Shown here piece after piece: positions 35,840 through 46,770 of a DNA stretch of 64,000 bases. A program made the position numbers and the translations under genes. The notes beneath the pieces are model-generated. The model saw only the letters and a program-made list of their open reading frames with translations, was not told the DNA's origin and did not search any database. This stretch comes from Albula goreensis (taxonomy: Eukaryota; Chordata; Actinopteri; Albuliformes; Albulidae). Each line of letters begins with the position of its first letter. Positions within the stretch are counted from its first letter, which is position 1. The stretch covers positions 6,839,581 to 6,903,580 of the forward strand of contig CM040751.1 in assembly GCA_022829145.1 (NCBI GenBank), in the 5' to 3' direction.

Positions 35840-36010
35840 ATAATATCACAGTTAGGGAACTGGGCTTGAAACTCAGAGGTTGCAGGTTTTATTCCCAGAA
35901 GAGGCAAGGCTGTTGTACACTTTACCAAGGAGCTTGACCCGCTGCAGTACATATCCAGCTGTGTAAATAAGTAACTAGGGAGAAGCTGTGTGAGATGCTC
36001 TGGATAGGAT
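35840..36010 (+). repeat. SINE-like repeat, forward orientation
   Basis: Contains 'gaggttgcaggttttattcc', 'ggctgttgtacactttacca', 'atatccagctgtgtaaataa' and 'gatgctctggatagg'. This is the forward order of the same repeat that lies in reverse at 22.4 kb. The 'ggttttattcc' block is a decayed tRNA B box. Confidence 0.7.
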
Positions 36011-36169
36011 CAATCTCCTGAAGGCTATGCTAACGTGGGGGACGTAGACAGGTAAGATTGCCCTCCATTCCCCAGCTGACTGTCTGTCCCTGAATCAGTA
36101 TGCTTCCAGCGCACTGCTTTCATTAAACAGCCAAGAGAAGAGCTGGCATACAAGTTTTTCTCTTCACAT

Positions 36170-36345
36170 TACACATTTCATAACAGTCATTTAACAGACG
36201 CTCATATCAAGAGCCACTCACAACATGGGAGAACATGCTAAGTGCTTTCACCTTATTAATATGAGCAATACTGCCAGATAGCAAATGTATAACATCAGTA
36301 AAGCGCTAATGCAAGTTAACGATGCTAATCCCAGCTCTTGAGCAA
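36170..36345 (-). repeat. SINE/L2-tail repeat fragment, reverse orientation
   Basis: Begins 'catttaacagacgctcat' followed by 'agagccactcacaacatgg', the reverse complement of the L2-type tail. The body to about 36345 is diverged. Confidence 0.55.
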
Positions 36346-37139
36346 AAGCAGTACATTAATGAGAGTCCGTCATGAGAAAAGCAATAACAAGCCACAAACA
36401 AAGCCATAAAAATGCCATAATCTCAGTCTGTGCCACGATGCATTCTGAAGGGGTGAGTCTTCAGCCAGCGTCAGTGGATGGCAGATGATTCTGCTGTCCT
36501 GACCACAGCGGGAAGTTCCTTCCCCCCCAGTGGGGTGGAGGAGGAGGAGGAGGAGGAGGGGGAAGGGGGAACAGACAGGCATCATGACTTTGAGGCCTGG
36601 CCATGCAGGGGGGGGGCGGTCAGTCGCCTTGAGGTTCGCAGAACACAGAGACCAGGCTGGGGCACAGTTCACCGTGCAGAGATCAATCAGGCCATGCTGG
36701 TCGCAGAGGCTGACGGAAAGAGCTGGATGAAACTGAACAGGCGGTGAGGGAGCTGGCCCAATGCGTGGGACTCTCAGCAGACAACGGCAAGGTTTCGAGG
36801 TGTTTGAGCCTCACCGTGGCCAGCCTCCTCTCCTTCTTACTCCCTGTGTGTCCGTCTGTCCATCTGTCTGTCTTCCGGGGGATCTGTAGAGCCGGCCCCC
36901 AGACACCTTCACGTCCTGTACAGCCCTGCTGACCCCCGGACGCTGCCTGTGACAGTAGTCATCTGGTTTCTATCTCGCATCTGTGTAATTGTGCTTGTTT
37001 AGTGTTACCCCCCTTCTCCAGCAGCCATCCATTTGACAGATTTGAAAGATTCTCAGCATTCTTGAAGCATGAGTGTTGGTAACCCCCCCCACCCCAACGA
37101 TACACCAACCTCAGAACTAATTGTGTGAGAGAGAGGGAC
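36346..37139. other. Intergenic with (GGA)n tract
   Basis: No gene is recognised. 36536-36571 is a purine (GGA)n and G-run tract, with a G8-type run near 36608. The overlapping open frames here are driven by low complexity. Confidence 0.5.
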
Positions 37140-37606
37140 AGACAGAGGCTCACACAAGAGTGTGAGTGAGTGCATTTGTGCATGCATCTATGTGTGTGCG
37201 TCTTTGTGCCTGCATCTGTCTGTTTGTGTGGGTGAGAGAGAGGAACAGAAGGTCAAGACAATGAGTTTGTGCATGTGAGCGAGAGAGTTTGTGTGTTCAT
37301 CTGTATCTGTGTGCATTTGTGCGTGTGAATGTGTATTTGCGTGTGACTGTGTCTGTGTGTTCACGTGCATTTGAGTGCGAGTTCATGCTTATTTGTGTGT
37401 GACTGTATATGTGTGTGTGAGTTTACATTTGTGTGCATATTTGTATGTGTGTGTGTGTATGTATATATTTGTTCATGTGGATATGTGTGAGCGTGTGTCT
37501 GTGAGAAAGAGTGTGGGTGTTTGTGAGTCAGTGAGTGCATGTGTGTGTGTGCATGAGCATCTGTGTGTATATGTGTGTGTCTGCGTGTGTGTGTGCACAC
37601 AGAGGT
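37140..37606. repeat. TG-rich degenerate simple-sequence tract
   Basis: About 470 bases dominated by tgtg with scattered substitutions ('gtgtgtgtgtgtat', 'tgtgagcgtgtgtctgtg'). The Cys/Val-rich and His/Thr-rich open frames on the two strands are products of the repeat, not genes. Confidence 0.9.
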
Positions 37607-40600
37607 CTGGGACCTCATCAGTGGGGACGTTACTTCCTGTGGACCCATTCCAATGGGGGAGGGGTGCAGAGACAGCTCACACACTCTGCTCCCTCCCTCC
37701 TCGCCGTCATCGCCAGATGTCTGTCCCTCCATAAAGAGCATACCGTCCCCCCAAAGCGATGTCGTCCCCTGGACGCAAGGCCACCATCGCTTCTCTGGCA
37801 ACTTGATGACAGTCGCCAAAACCTGCACGACTGCCAACCTCGGAGCGTGACTGTCACTGATCAAAACCAGAGAGAAAGACGGAGAGGAAAGAGGGAGGGC
37901 GGGAAAGAAAAAGAGTGTGAGACGACAAGAAGGGGGATAAGGGGGAGGTGGAGAAGGAGCACTTCTTAGAGTATGATGTCATAGCTTTGGCTCTCTGAGA
38001 GAGGAGGAGGAGGGGTTGGGGAGGAAGGGGGGGGTTTGGTCCAGGGTCTCTGCAGAAATGGGGGCTGTAATTCGAGTGACCCCATCTAAAATTGAAAGCA
38101 GTTGCGAATCCTCTGGAGGGGTGAAGTCCCGCGGCCCAGACTCCGCTAGCCGTTCCCACGACACCAACCGACCTCCACCTTTTCTCCTTCCACCCCCCCC
38201 TCCTCCCCTGTATCAGTTCTCTCTCTCTCTCCCTCTCTGCCGGCGTGGCCGGTCCCTGTGCCTATAAATGGGAAGTCTAGCGGCGGCCCGGGGAGAGACG
38301 GCCTGGCCCGTCCCGAAAAAACTGCTCTTAAAAAGGCAAGTGGGGAGGCCTCAGATTCGCTGTTTTATAAAAAGCAACCTTGAGAATTATAAAATGTTTA
38401 TGAAATGGAAAATAGTTTAGGCAGATAATTTAAGAGCCTGTTGGGTGGCTGGATCTTCTGACCCCGCCCACCAACCCCAATCCCCCTCCCCCCAAAATCC
38501 CCCTGACCCAGCTCTGCAACCCCTCCCCTCCCTTACTTTCTCTCTCCTCACCTTGTTCCCTTCTTACCTTTCTTTCGAACAAAGCCCCTTTCACTTCCCT
38601 CCTCTATCACCTCCATTACATGCTCGGTCGTAGCTGGGGCTGCTCATTTCATTCCTACAACTGTGTGACCCAAACTCAGCAGAGCTCCAGGGAGATCACA
38701 AAGGGAGGAAAAGAGACCGGGAGAGGAGGGGTGGAGGCATTCGAACACATATTCCAACACTGACTTCTAGAAAAAAAAAAAACAAAAAAAAGGTTTAAGG
38801 GCTGTCTGCTTTTGGAGACAAACATGGAGAAACAGAAAAAGTAATGAAGCCGTTTTGTTGGTTAGGGATCTCATCCTATCCGTGATTGTGATGACCGTCG
38901 AGTCTCTGGCTCAGCTGCAGTGAAAATGATGGATTGCCTGCTGTCTGCCAGCAATCTAAATAAACAAACATACGTACAGGCACTCACATACACGCCACAC
39001 ACACACACCCACACTTTCCTTTCAACAAGATGTCCGCCTTATCAGAGATGGGCTTGAAACGTAAGGGGTACTCCGCAGGCATACTTAGTGGGCTCCAAAC
39101 ACCAAACTACAAACCCGCTAAACGTTTCCAGGTGGAGGTCCTGCAAGTGATTACCCCAAAAGACTGCGTTGCATTTCCATGCAATGACCAGAATAGCACC
39201 TTAACATAACTGAGCGCATACGGTCAGGAAGCCAGACAAACTATCTGACCACAGCTCTTACAACAAACCCCTCTAGTTCTCTCGCAGCCTTGGCCAGGTC
39301 ACTCATGGAACTAGAAAAAGGTCAGCATTCCACGCACATGTTCCTTGTTTGAAAGGATATGTGATGCTGCATTGTAAAAAAAAAAAAAAAAATTGAATCT
39401 TAAATTATGATATATACAAATATATGAATGTTTTCAGGCTCTGTTGTTTCTTCCACACACTGTTGTCTTAAAGACTTAATTTTAAATGGATTTTTTTGCC
39501 ACCAATCTACAGATAATACCCCATAAGGACAGTCAAAACATGTTAAAAGTTTTGCAAAAGTATCAAACATAAAAATTCATATATCTTAAATGGAATGCTT
39601 TCACTTTGTCCTTATGGGAAATTATGTGTTGATCGGTGGAAAATTTTTAATTTTAACTCAAGTTTTAACGCAACAAAGAGTGGAAAAGTGAAGGTATCTG
39701 GATACTCTCCTAGACCACCACACATGATCTTGGGAAAAAAGCTTAAAATAAGCAAGCAATACAATCTGACAATGGATTTTGTTTTTTACTTAAGAATACA
39801 ACACTAGATTAAGAATGTAATCATCGCTGTAAAATGCTTGGTAAGAAAATGAATTGTAAAACCACAAAAAACAAGAGTTATTGTCTGATTTTGAGTTTAT
39901 AATGCCCATTAAGATTTCATTTATTTGCATTGTGTCTGCAATCTTCAAATACCCTCTGCATCCTGAGCAACCTTTTCTGAAGTGATAGCCAGATGTGTGC
40001 GTGTGGTAAACATAACAGCCAAGTATATGTGTGTGGTAAAGTTTATAAGGACTTCATTTAGTTTCCAGCACGCAAGAGGAGTATGGGAGCAAGCCAGTGT
40101 TAGATTAACGATATTCCGCCTCAGGGAGATACTTAAAACTTGATCTTTAACTTTAAGGGAAAATTATTTGAGGTCGTTTTGGTTTGGGTTAAACAAGTAG
40201 GCCCTTTTTTTAAGAAAAAACCTTCTCCATTGTATTATTTCAAGATACAATCAGACTTGTGGAATGTTTGGTGCGCATTCAAAAATGTAATTAGTCTTTG
40301 GAGGAAATAGAATGCTGTACGTTAACACAGAAAGTAAAGAAGAAACATTATTTTTCGTCCCTAGTTTAATTCCAGGGGAAAAAACCAATAACAACCGCTT
40401 TGTAAAAATTTGGGTATGTGGCAGAGGGACATCTTGGTTTGTATTGGCTCTCCGTTCTCTTTTTCTCACGAATGTCGTGACTCATATAAACAGCCGTTTC
40501 AGATGAGTCCTGTCAGAGTTCTGTAATTGCGGCCGAGATGAATGCTAACTACAGGCTGTGCACCAGCAAGGCGATTTTATTTTCCGAAACGTACTAGACT

Positions 40601-41340
40601 ACCTGTACTCATCGGTCGGCTGCCCCTACCATGTACAGTCAGCCAGGTCGTCATAGCTTATCTTGCCTCCGGGGGGTAATAAATCATCAATGACTAATGA
40701 TGCCCGTCCGACGTCTGACGCAACCCTGAAAAGCTTACATGTGTGTTTATGTTCCACCGCACTCGGACTCGCACTGAAACGAAAACAGAAGCCTAAATTA
40801 AACATGAACATTTTAAATAAACTCCAGAATGGGCATATGGAAGAAACTAAATAATGTATCTGTTTGGTTGACAATATGAATCCACCTGATTTGTTCAAGC
40901 AGCGGTTCTGAAAGGGCTGAATATTTAGGGCCTTTCACTGTGGAACAAAATGCGCAGAGCTACTTAACCAAAGCCCATATTTGGACAGGTAGATAAGTCA
41001 TTTGTAATTCTATGTCTAAATGAGTGGCTCCCCTCCAGGGACTCATGAAACTGGATGATTCCATCCCTCTAGGGCCAGTGATGTTGATCCCTGGCATTTG
41101 TGGAATAGAAAGGAAGCACAATTCGGTGGAGAAAGCTGAGAGGTTTAAAGTGGTTAGCCGATGAAGGTGGGGAATGGTGATCCATTGCTTTGGGTAATGA
41201 GTGATAGCTTGATAGCTGAACCCAGCCCTGCTGGATCTGCTCTCTCAAATGCTTCACACACTACAGGTGTGACACGTACACTCAGACGACATAGAAACTC
41301 AACACTTTCAGTTATCACACGTATGTTTGAGTTAACATGA
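37607..41340. other. Intergenic, no gene recognised
   Basis: 37,860-38,640 is compositionally strong: purine-rich then pyrimidine-rich blocks and a GC-rich patch around 38,230-38,310 with 'cctataaatggg'. It could be a promoter or enhancer, but no adjoining exon is visible. 39,376-39,391 is an A run. Nothing else is supportable. Confidence 0.4.
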
Positions 41341-41342
41341 AA

Positions 41343-41562
41343 AATCAGACAACACAGGAACCCTGCACTTTCACTCAAACACACACAAGCACAAACATAT
41401 AGTCAGACAACACAGAGGGTGTGCACTTTCACTCAAACACATACAAGCACAATCATATAGTCAGACAACACAGAAAGCGTGCACTTTCACTTCAACAAAC
41501 ACACACACACACACCCAATCAGAGACAACACAGAAACTAAACTTACGCCTACACACACAGAG
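41343..41562. repeat. 58-bp tandem repeat, CA-rich
   Basis: Units start at about 41343, 41401, 41459 and 41519, each beginning 'agtcagacaacacag' or a close variant and continuing 'gcactttcactcaaac' and a CA-rich half. The first three agree well and the fourth is diverged. A weaker upstream copy begins near 41280. Confidence 0.85.
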
Positions 41563-41904
41563 TCATTACCACCTGATCCATGCTCATCTCTATTTTACGG
41601 GAACAATGAGCAGGGCACAGCCCTGAGATTCCTTTGTCATGCCATGGCACAACTTGACACTGTGTCTAGAATCTAATATCCTGTTGCGCAATAACACACA
41701 AGAGGGACACACATTCACGTACGCTGTTGGATAACATGAACACCATGCACATTCACTTATACATTCACACACACAAACACAAATCCCAGTTAACAGGAAA
41801 CACTTCTGTCTAAATTCACATTTAATTGCAAGATAACATGATAAGAATGTTCTCCAAATAGTCTTGCAACATATCTGATTCAGGCTCTTGTTTTGTATTT
41901 TATG

Positions 41905-42000
41905 TCATTCTGGAAAATAGCATTTGCAAAATGCCTGTAATACAATATAATATTTGTGATATTATATTTGTGATATTGTTATATTTGTGATTTTTAATAT
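41905..42000. repeat. L2-type tail fragment and 'atatttgtgat' short tandem
   Basis: The block 'catttgcaaaatgcctgta' followed by atacaata resembles the L2/SINE tail. It runs into four loosely repeated 'atatttgtgat' units to about 42000. Confidence 0.5.
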
Positions 42001-43018
42001 GAACAATGTTAATATTTGTGAACCTACAAAAGGTACATACTTTGAGGGGACATTGGTGTAGTGTGAATTCTCTAAAGATATTACTGAGTAATGATCAATA
42101 TTCATGAGATTGAGGGTAATATGTTGTATATGGTGTACATTTTCTTCTTACAAAATGCGTTTACTAAACAATATTTTGGTTGTGTACAGGTATGGAAACA
42201 GCGATAATGAGAAAAGTAACATTGAGAAATTCCAGCCAGACCTACGTTTTATGACACAAAAAGAGGGCAAGTCTGAGAAAAAACATAATGTATGGTCACC
42301 CTAGAAAAAGTTTTCAAAATTTCAAGGTTACCCGTAATGGTTTTCATTTGGTCAGTTACGCTCTTGGGACATTCAGAAGACCAATATTACTTTAGTTTAG
42401 GAGATTACACCCTAGCATTTGGGAACTAAAAATTGCTAACTGGTCTGACAAACACCAATAAGTGAATGCTTTATACAAATACTGTGCTGGGAAAGAGGTG
42501 ACAATGTTTTGGGGAATGCCAAGGATTTTGTTTTTGGCTTTGTGCAGATGACCGTGTGCTCATGCTTTCCACTATGCTGAAACACCATCCTTGTAAATGT
42601 TTCGCACACGAAACGCTGAGGAATGTCGGCAGAGCCTTGGCAGTTAGCATCACGCTAACTAAGGGTGGACCAGCTGCCGCATTAGCGATTATCTGTGGTG
42701 TGACTTTTCCGCTGGCCCGGACCTCCACAGTCCAGTCCCAACGCTATCCCAACCCACCAGGCCTGGCCATAGAAGGTCTGTATATCAAGTGCTGTAACCG
42801 AAATCTGTTTGTTAGCCCCCTGTATATGACATCAGAGGGTGATGTAATGTGTAAAATTAGACAAAGATTTAAAGAAAAAAATAGACTTCTTTTCCAAGAA
42901 TTTTTAATGAGCCGTGCGTCTCATTGTCATTGTTGAGTGTGGCGACTGTTGAGATAACCACAGGTCTCTTGAGGGATAGCAAGAGAGATTGCTGTAACTG
43001 ACTGGGTTTGAGTTACAC
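42001..43018. other. Intergenic; unrecognised open frame 42556-42936
   Basis: A 126-codon plus-strand frame (starting MLMLSTMLKHHPCKC) overlaps an 85-codon minus-strand frame. Neither matches a family I recognise and neither has supporting splice or start context. I record it without calling a gene. Confidence 0.3.
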
Positions 43019-43052
43019 TGTGTGTGTGTGTGTGTGTGTGTGTCTGTGTGTG
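43019..43052. repeat. (TG)n microsatellite
   Basis: A TG run with one C interruption. Confidence 0.95.
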
Positions 43053-43127
43053 ATAGATAAGAACAATTTTCTCCCATGGCTGCAGATGAATTAACTTATG
43101 AGTCAGTGCTTCTGGCTAGCCATACTG

Positions 43128-43272
43128 CCGAGGAATTTGGAACTGCGGGAGAGAGGGATAGAGAGGGAAAGGGAGAGACTTAGCAGAGAGAAGACAGCAA
43201 GAGGGGGTGAGATGAAGGTAAAAAAAGAGAGAGAGAGGGCAAAAGGGAAGGGCGAGAACAAAAGAGTAAGAG
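43128..43272. repeat. Purine-rich GA tract
   Basis: About 145 bases almost entirely of G and A on the plus strand, including 'aagagagagagagggc'. Low-complexity; open frames here are artefacts. Confidence 0.8.
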
Positions 43273-44639
43273 CTGCTGAGTCGGCACTATGTGTGAGTCT
43301 GTGGTCGGCCATCGCGATCTGTTTCGACTAAACCTGCCTGATATGTCTGGCCACAATCTTCTGGTCTCAGTACTCTCTCAAAGTCTGTCTATATGTCTGT
43401 GTGTCACGCACTCTTTCCAGACTTCCTGAAGGATGCTGATTCAAGTCCTCAAAAGCATATGGACTTTTCTGTTGACCGGTGCCAAAAGATCACTGTCATT
43501 GTCACCCAGAAATAGAGTCTCAGAGAGGATGTTTATTCAGACAATGGCAGATGGATGGGCTGAGGGGTCACAGATATTTTGCGAGGAATTTTTTTGGGGG
43601 GCAGGGAAAGAGGTTGGAGAGCAGGGGGCAGGACTTCTTTGGTCAAACCAGTATTCATGCTTTCACTCAGAAACACAGAAAACTTTCTATGGGTCATTTA
43701 AGAGAAAATTGCATGGAAGCATCCCCAAATCCCTGAATTTATGCCGTCTTCCTCTTTGTCCAGCCATCCATGCCATGGGCAGAATTGTAATGTCACCTTA
43801 GCTTGAGTTTCAACCAGAAAATCTCAGGGGGAGCAAGATACTTTTCCATAAAATTAATCAATAAAGAGAATAATTTACCCATAAGCCTTTGCCTCCCTTG
43901 CTTGTAGTTTTGAGCTTAAAGGCCAAGACTGGATGTAAACACTGTGACTGGCACCAGATGTAATAAAAATCAACCTGTGTAATATTTCCTGTACATTCGG
44001 TTCTTGTGGTGACAAGCAGACAGGGTGCTAGAGAAGGCCAGAAGGGCCGTGGGTTGCCAGGGCTTCTGACTCCTTAATGACATCGCTGTCAAATCACCGG
44101 CCGGACCACCGAGGCCTCCACCGCACGGGCTTTCACTCACTGCCCCGAGTGCGTGAGACGCAAAAGGCAGGATATCAGTTCCCTGTTTACTCTGAGGACA
44201 CCCGTTTCCTCCCCTATCCAGCTCTTGCCGCTTTGCAGCTAGACCCAAGGTCATTGGGCCTGGGGTCAGTTACCTCAGTCGCCAGCCGCTCTGGGCCCAA
44301 ACGCAAGGCTGTTTTTCCGCTCGCTTGATGTGCTTTCAACCCCATTCCCCTTTTGGGGGTTGCATCATTTGGAGAAGGATTCCACTGGGACATGTCCGGC
44401 CCCTATGCTTCTAGTCTGTCTGCTCCCAGAAACGTCTTGTGTCTCAAGTACTCCGCTTTGAACTCTTGCCAGTTTCTGACAGTGACCAGCCACAGCGACA
44501 GTGAGCTGGATAGTGTTGCTGACAGACCTTCTACAAGGTGGTCACGACAACAATCAAATGCAGATTTAGATTTCCCTACAATATGCAAGTGCACAAGGAA
44601 CATTTTAAGATATGGTGTACAGTTTGGGAAGCAGTTTAC
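43273..44639. other. Intergenic, nothing recognised
   Basis: Several open frames of 80-120 codons occur, but none resembles a known family. 44,040-44,340 is less AT-rich than its surroundings, without other coding signs. Confidence 0.4.
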
Positions 44640-44700
44640 AGTTCATTACACTGCAGCCATTTAACTTATTCAGAGTGACTTATAATGTAGTAGAACATAC
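44640..44700 (-). repeat. L2-type tail fragment, reverse orientation
   Basis: 'cagccatttaacttattcag' followed by 'agtgacttataatg' is the reverse complement of the fish L2/SINE tail. Confidence 0.5.
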
Positions 44701-46669
44701 TAAGTACAGAGGCCACATAACTTCCAATGTTAAACAGTTTAAAAACGATGTCTACTTTGCTTGTCATGTCATTGATTTCTTTTCTTGAAACAAAACAACC
44801 GATGTTGACAATAAAAACCAATGTACATTAAAGTTTCATAACAAGTACAACTGAAACAGTTTGGTTACTTCACACTTACTCCAAATAACAAACAAGACAA
44901 GGGAAACATTACACCGCTGCCTTAAAATACAGTTAACTGCAATGATTATCGGAGACCTATAATTTCAGAGCGCTGACACAAGCCTTCAAATGTACACCTG
45001 GCTGCCAGGTGTTCCTTTCAGCTCTCAGCCGGGAGATGTGGATGATCGCACAGTTTCATGGAAATGTTGACCATATGGCAGTACTCGTGGTGGCAGTACC
45101 GTTTATTGACATTTTCTGTCACAGACTGAATTGTACACAAAGTTTACATTTATAAGAAAAGTACAAGTATAAACAACCCCTGTGATAACCTTAAAGGTCC
45201 AGTTGACCGATTTTGATGTTTTTCGCCTGGTACGTCTTGTTGTATGGTAATGGTGTTGTTTCATGATGTACGGCCTTCAATATTTCACAGATGTGAAGTA
45301 GCTGTCCTATTTGTAAAGCTGATGAGAAAAATTGACGTTAGGTTTTTTCCAACTAATTATCACTTTCTGCTTCTGTTCTCTGTGATATTTAATCAAAAAA
45401 CCTGGAGGTAAAATGGGCTGGAGGGGGCCCTCAAAACACACACATTACTTTACAGTAATCAAAACATGATATAGAAAACCAATAAGCTTGTATGATATAA
45501 TCATTCAGATAGACAGTGCCCAGTAGATGATTTATGAAATATCCAGTTATCAGTGCGTAAAATGTTAACTGATGGTTGGGTTCTGTCTCTCATTCCTGAT
45601 CCATGATGGTGATGGGCCAAACCCCTGTGAGCACTGCAGTTGTAGTTAGCCGATGTGATGATGTGTTAGCAGTGACAGCTGCGAGACAGCCAGCCCACAA
45701 AGCCCGCGTTTTGGAAATGTGGCAGGATGCAGAAGGGGCAGGGCGTAACGCGATAGCCCGTGGCGGGTGTCGTTCTCGGGGGGTTGCCAGTCTTTCGCTG
45801 GTGCTTATGGAAACCTTTGACGTCTGATGAGTTTTCGGGGGCAGCAAGCGATATGACCGCCCGTATAATTACCGCAACCTGAGTCTCATCCCCAAGTCTT
45901 CTGAGCCACGCTTGCGGTGTGCGTTTCCGGAGTGCTGTGCCTCGGCGGCAGGCGGGATCAGCTCAATCGAACCTCGGGCCAAAAGACACTCCATGTATGT
46001 AGGTTGTCTGGATGCGAGTGGCTTGGCAGGGGGACTGAGGCCCTGCTGAGGACTGGCTCACGGACACGGGCTCCCAGCTGCGGAGGTGGCTGTCAGTTTT
46101 TCCCCTCCCCTCAGCACCTCTTGATAAACCACTTGCTCCTACTATCAATCCTCTGAGGGGATGAAGCAATTTGGCAACACCCCCACCCCATCCCACCCCC
46201 ACAATCTCCATATTAACAGAGCAAGGAGCTTTGCAGCCTGACAGACATGGGCGAATCTGTTTGTCTTTCTTGCTCCCTCAGCTGGCAGAGTTAGCAGGAA
46301 CAATAGGCTAAGCAGGCTATCCAACTGCCACTCCGCTGGCGTTGAATCTGACCCACTTTCCAACTCAATTGTTTTGTTGTGTGCTTCCTCATTAGGCCAA
46401 AAAAACTCTTTCTCTCTGTCGCACACTAGGATCAAACGTGTCAGTGCTCTTTCCTCATCTCCAAATCTCCAACAAAAGAATTCCTCAAACGCCCCCACCT
46501 CACTGAGCTGGTAAACCCTCGTCCTGTCTGAGTGCTGTAAAAAAGGGCGTCTGTTTGTTTGCGTCGGGGTCAGATGCATGTTTGGAATGTCAGATGCCCC
46601 CTTTGCCTTCAGTGCCATAAATCTGGGGCCAGCCCAGCCCCCACGCTCCCTCCGCGTGCCTCCCCGACC
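44701..46669. other. Intergenic, nothing recognised
   Basis: The longest open frame of the window (222 codons, minus 46145-46813) overlaps this stretch and the tRNA-like repeat at 46.7 kb. It has no family resemblance and includes repeat-derived sequence. Confidence 0.4.
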
Positions 46670-46770
46670 ACATGGGGCGAGGGGGAAAGCCCAGGACACA
46701 GTGGATCCGCCACTGGACCTGAATCCACAGGGGTCTTGGGTTCGAATCCCTGACCAACAACCTTCATTCA
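46670..46770 (+). repeat. tRNA-like SINE head
   Basis: 46739-46749 is a perfect RNA polymerase III B box, GGTTCGAATCC. About 40 bases upstream 'cagtggatccgccactgg' sits where an A box would be. The spacing is tRNA-like but the cloverleaf is degraded, so this is more likely a tRNA-derived SINE or tRNA relic than a working tRNA gene. Confidence 0.5.

Noticed and set aside
37361-37864. His/Thr-rich and Cys/Val-rich long frames
   Set aside because: Created by the TG-rich simple repeat; the residue patterns simply translate the repeat.
42556-42936. 126-codon plus-strand frame with protein-like composition
   Set aside because: No recognised domain and an equally plausible-looking overlapping minus frame. 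Needs a database search to go further.
43421-43513. Acceptor-like 'ctctttccag' followed by an open 30-codon frame ending in a stop
   Set aside because: A frame of this length is expected by chance and no upstream exon is available.
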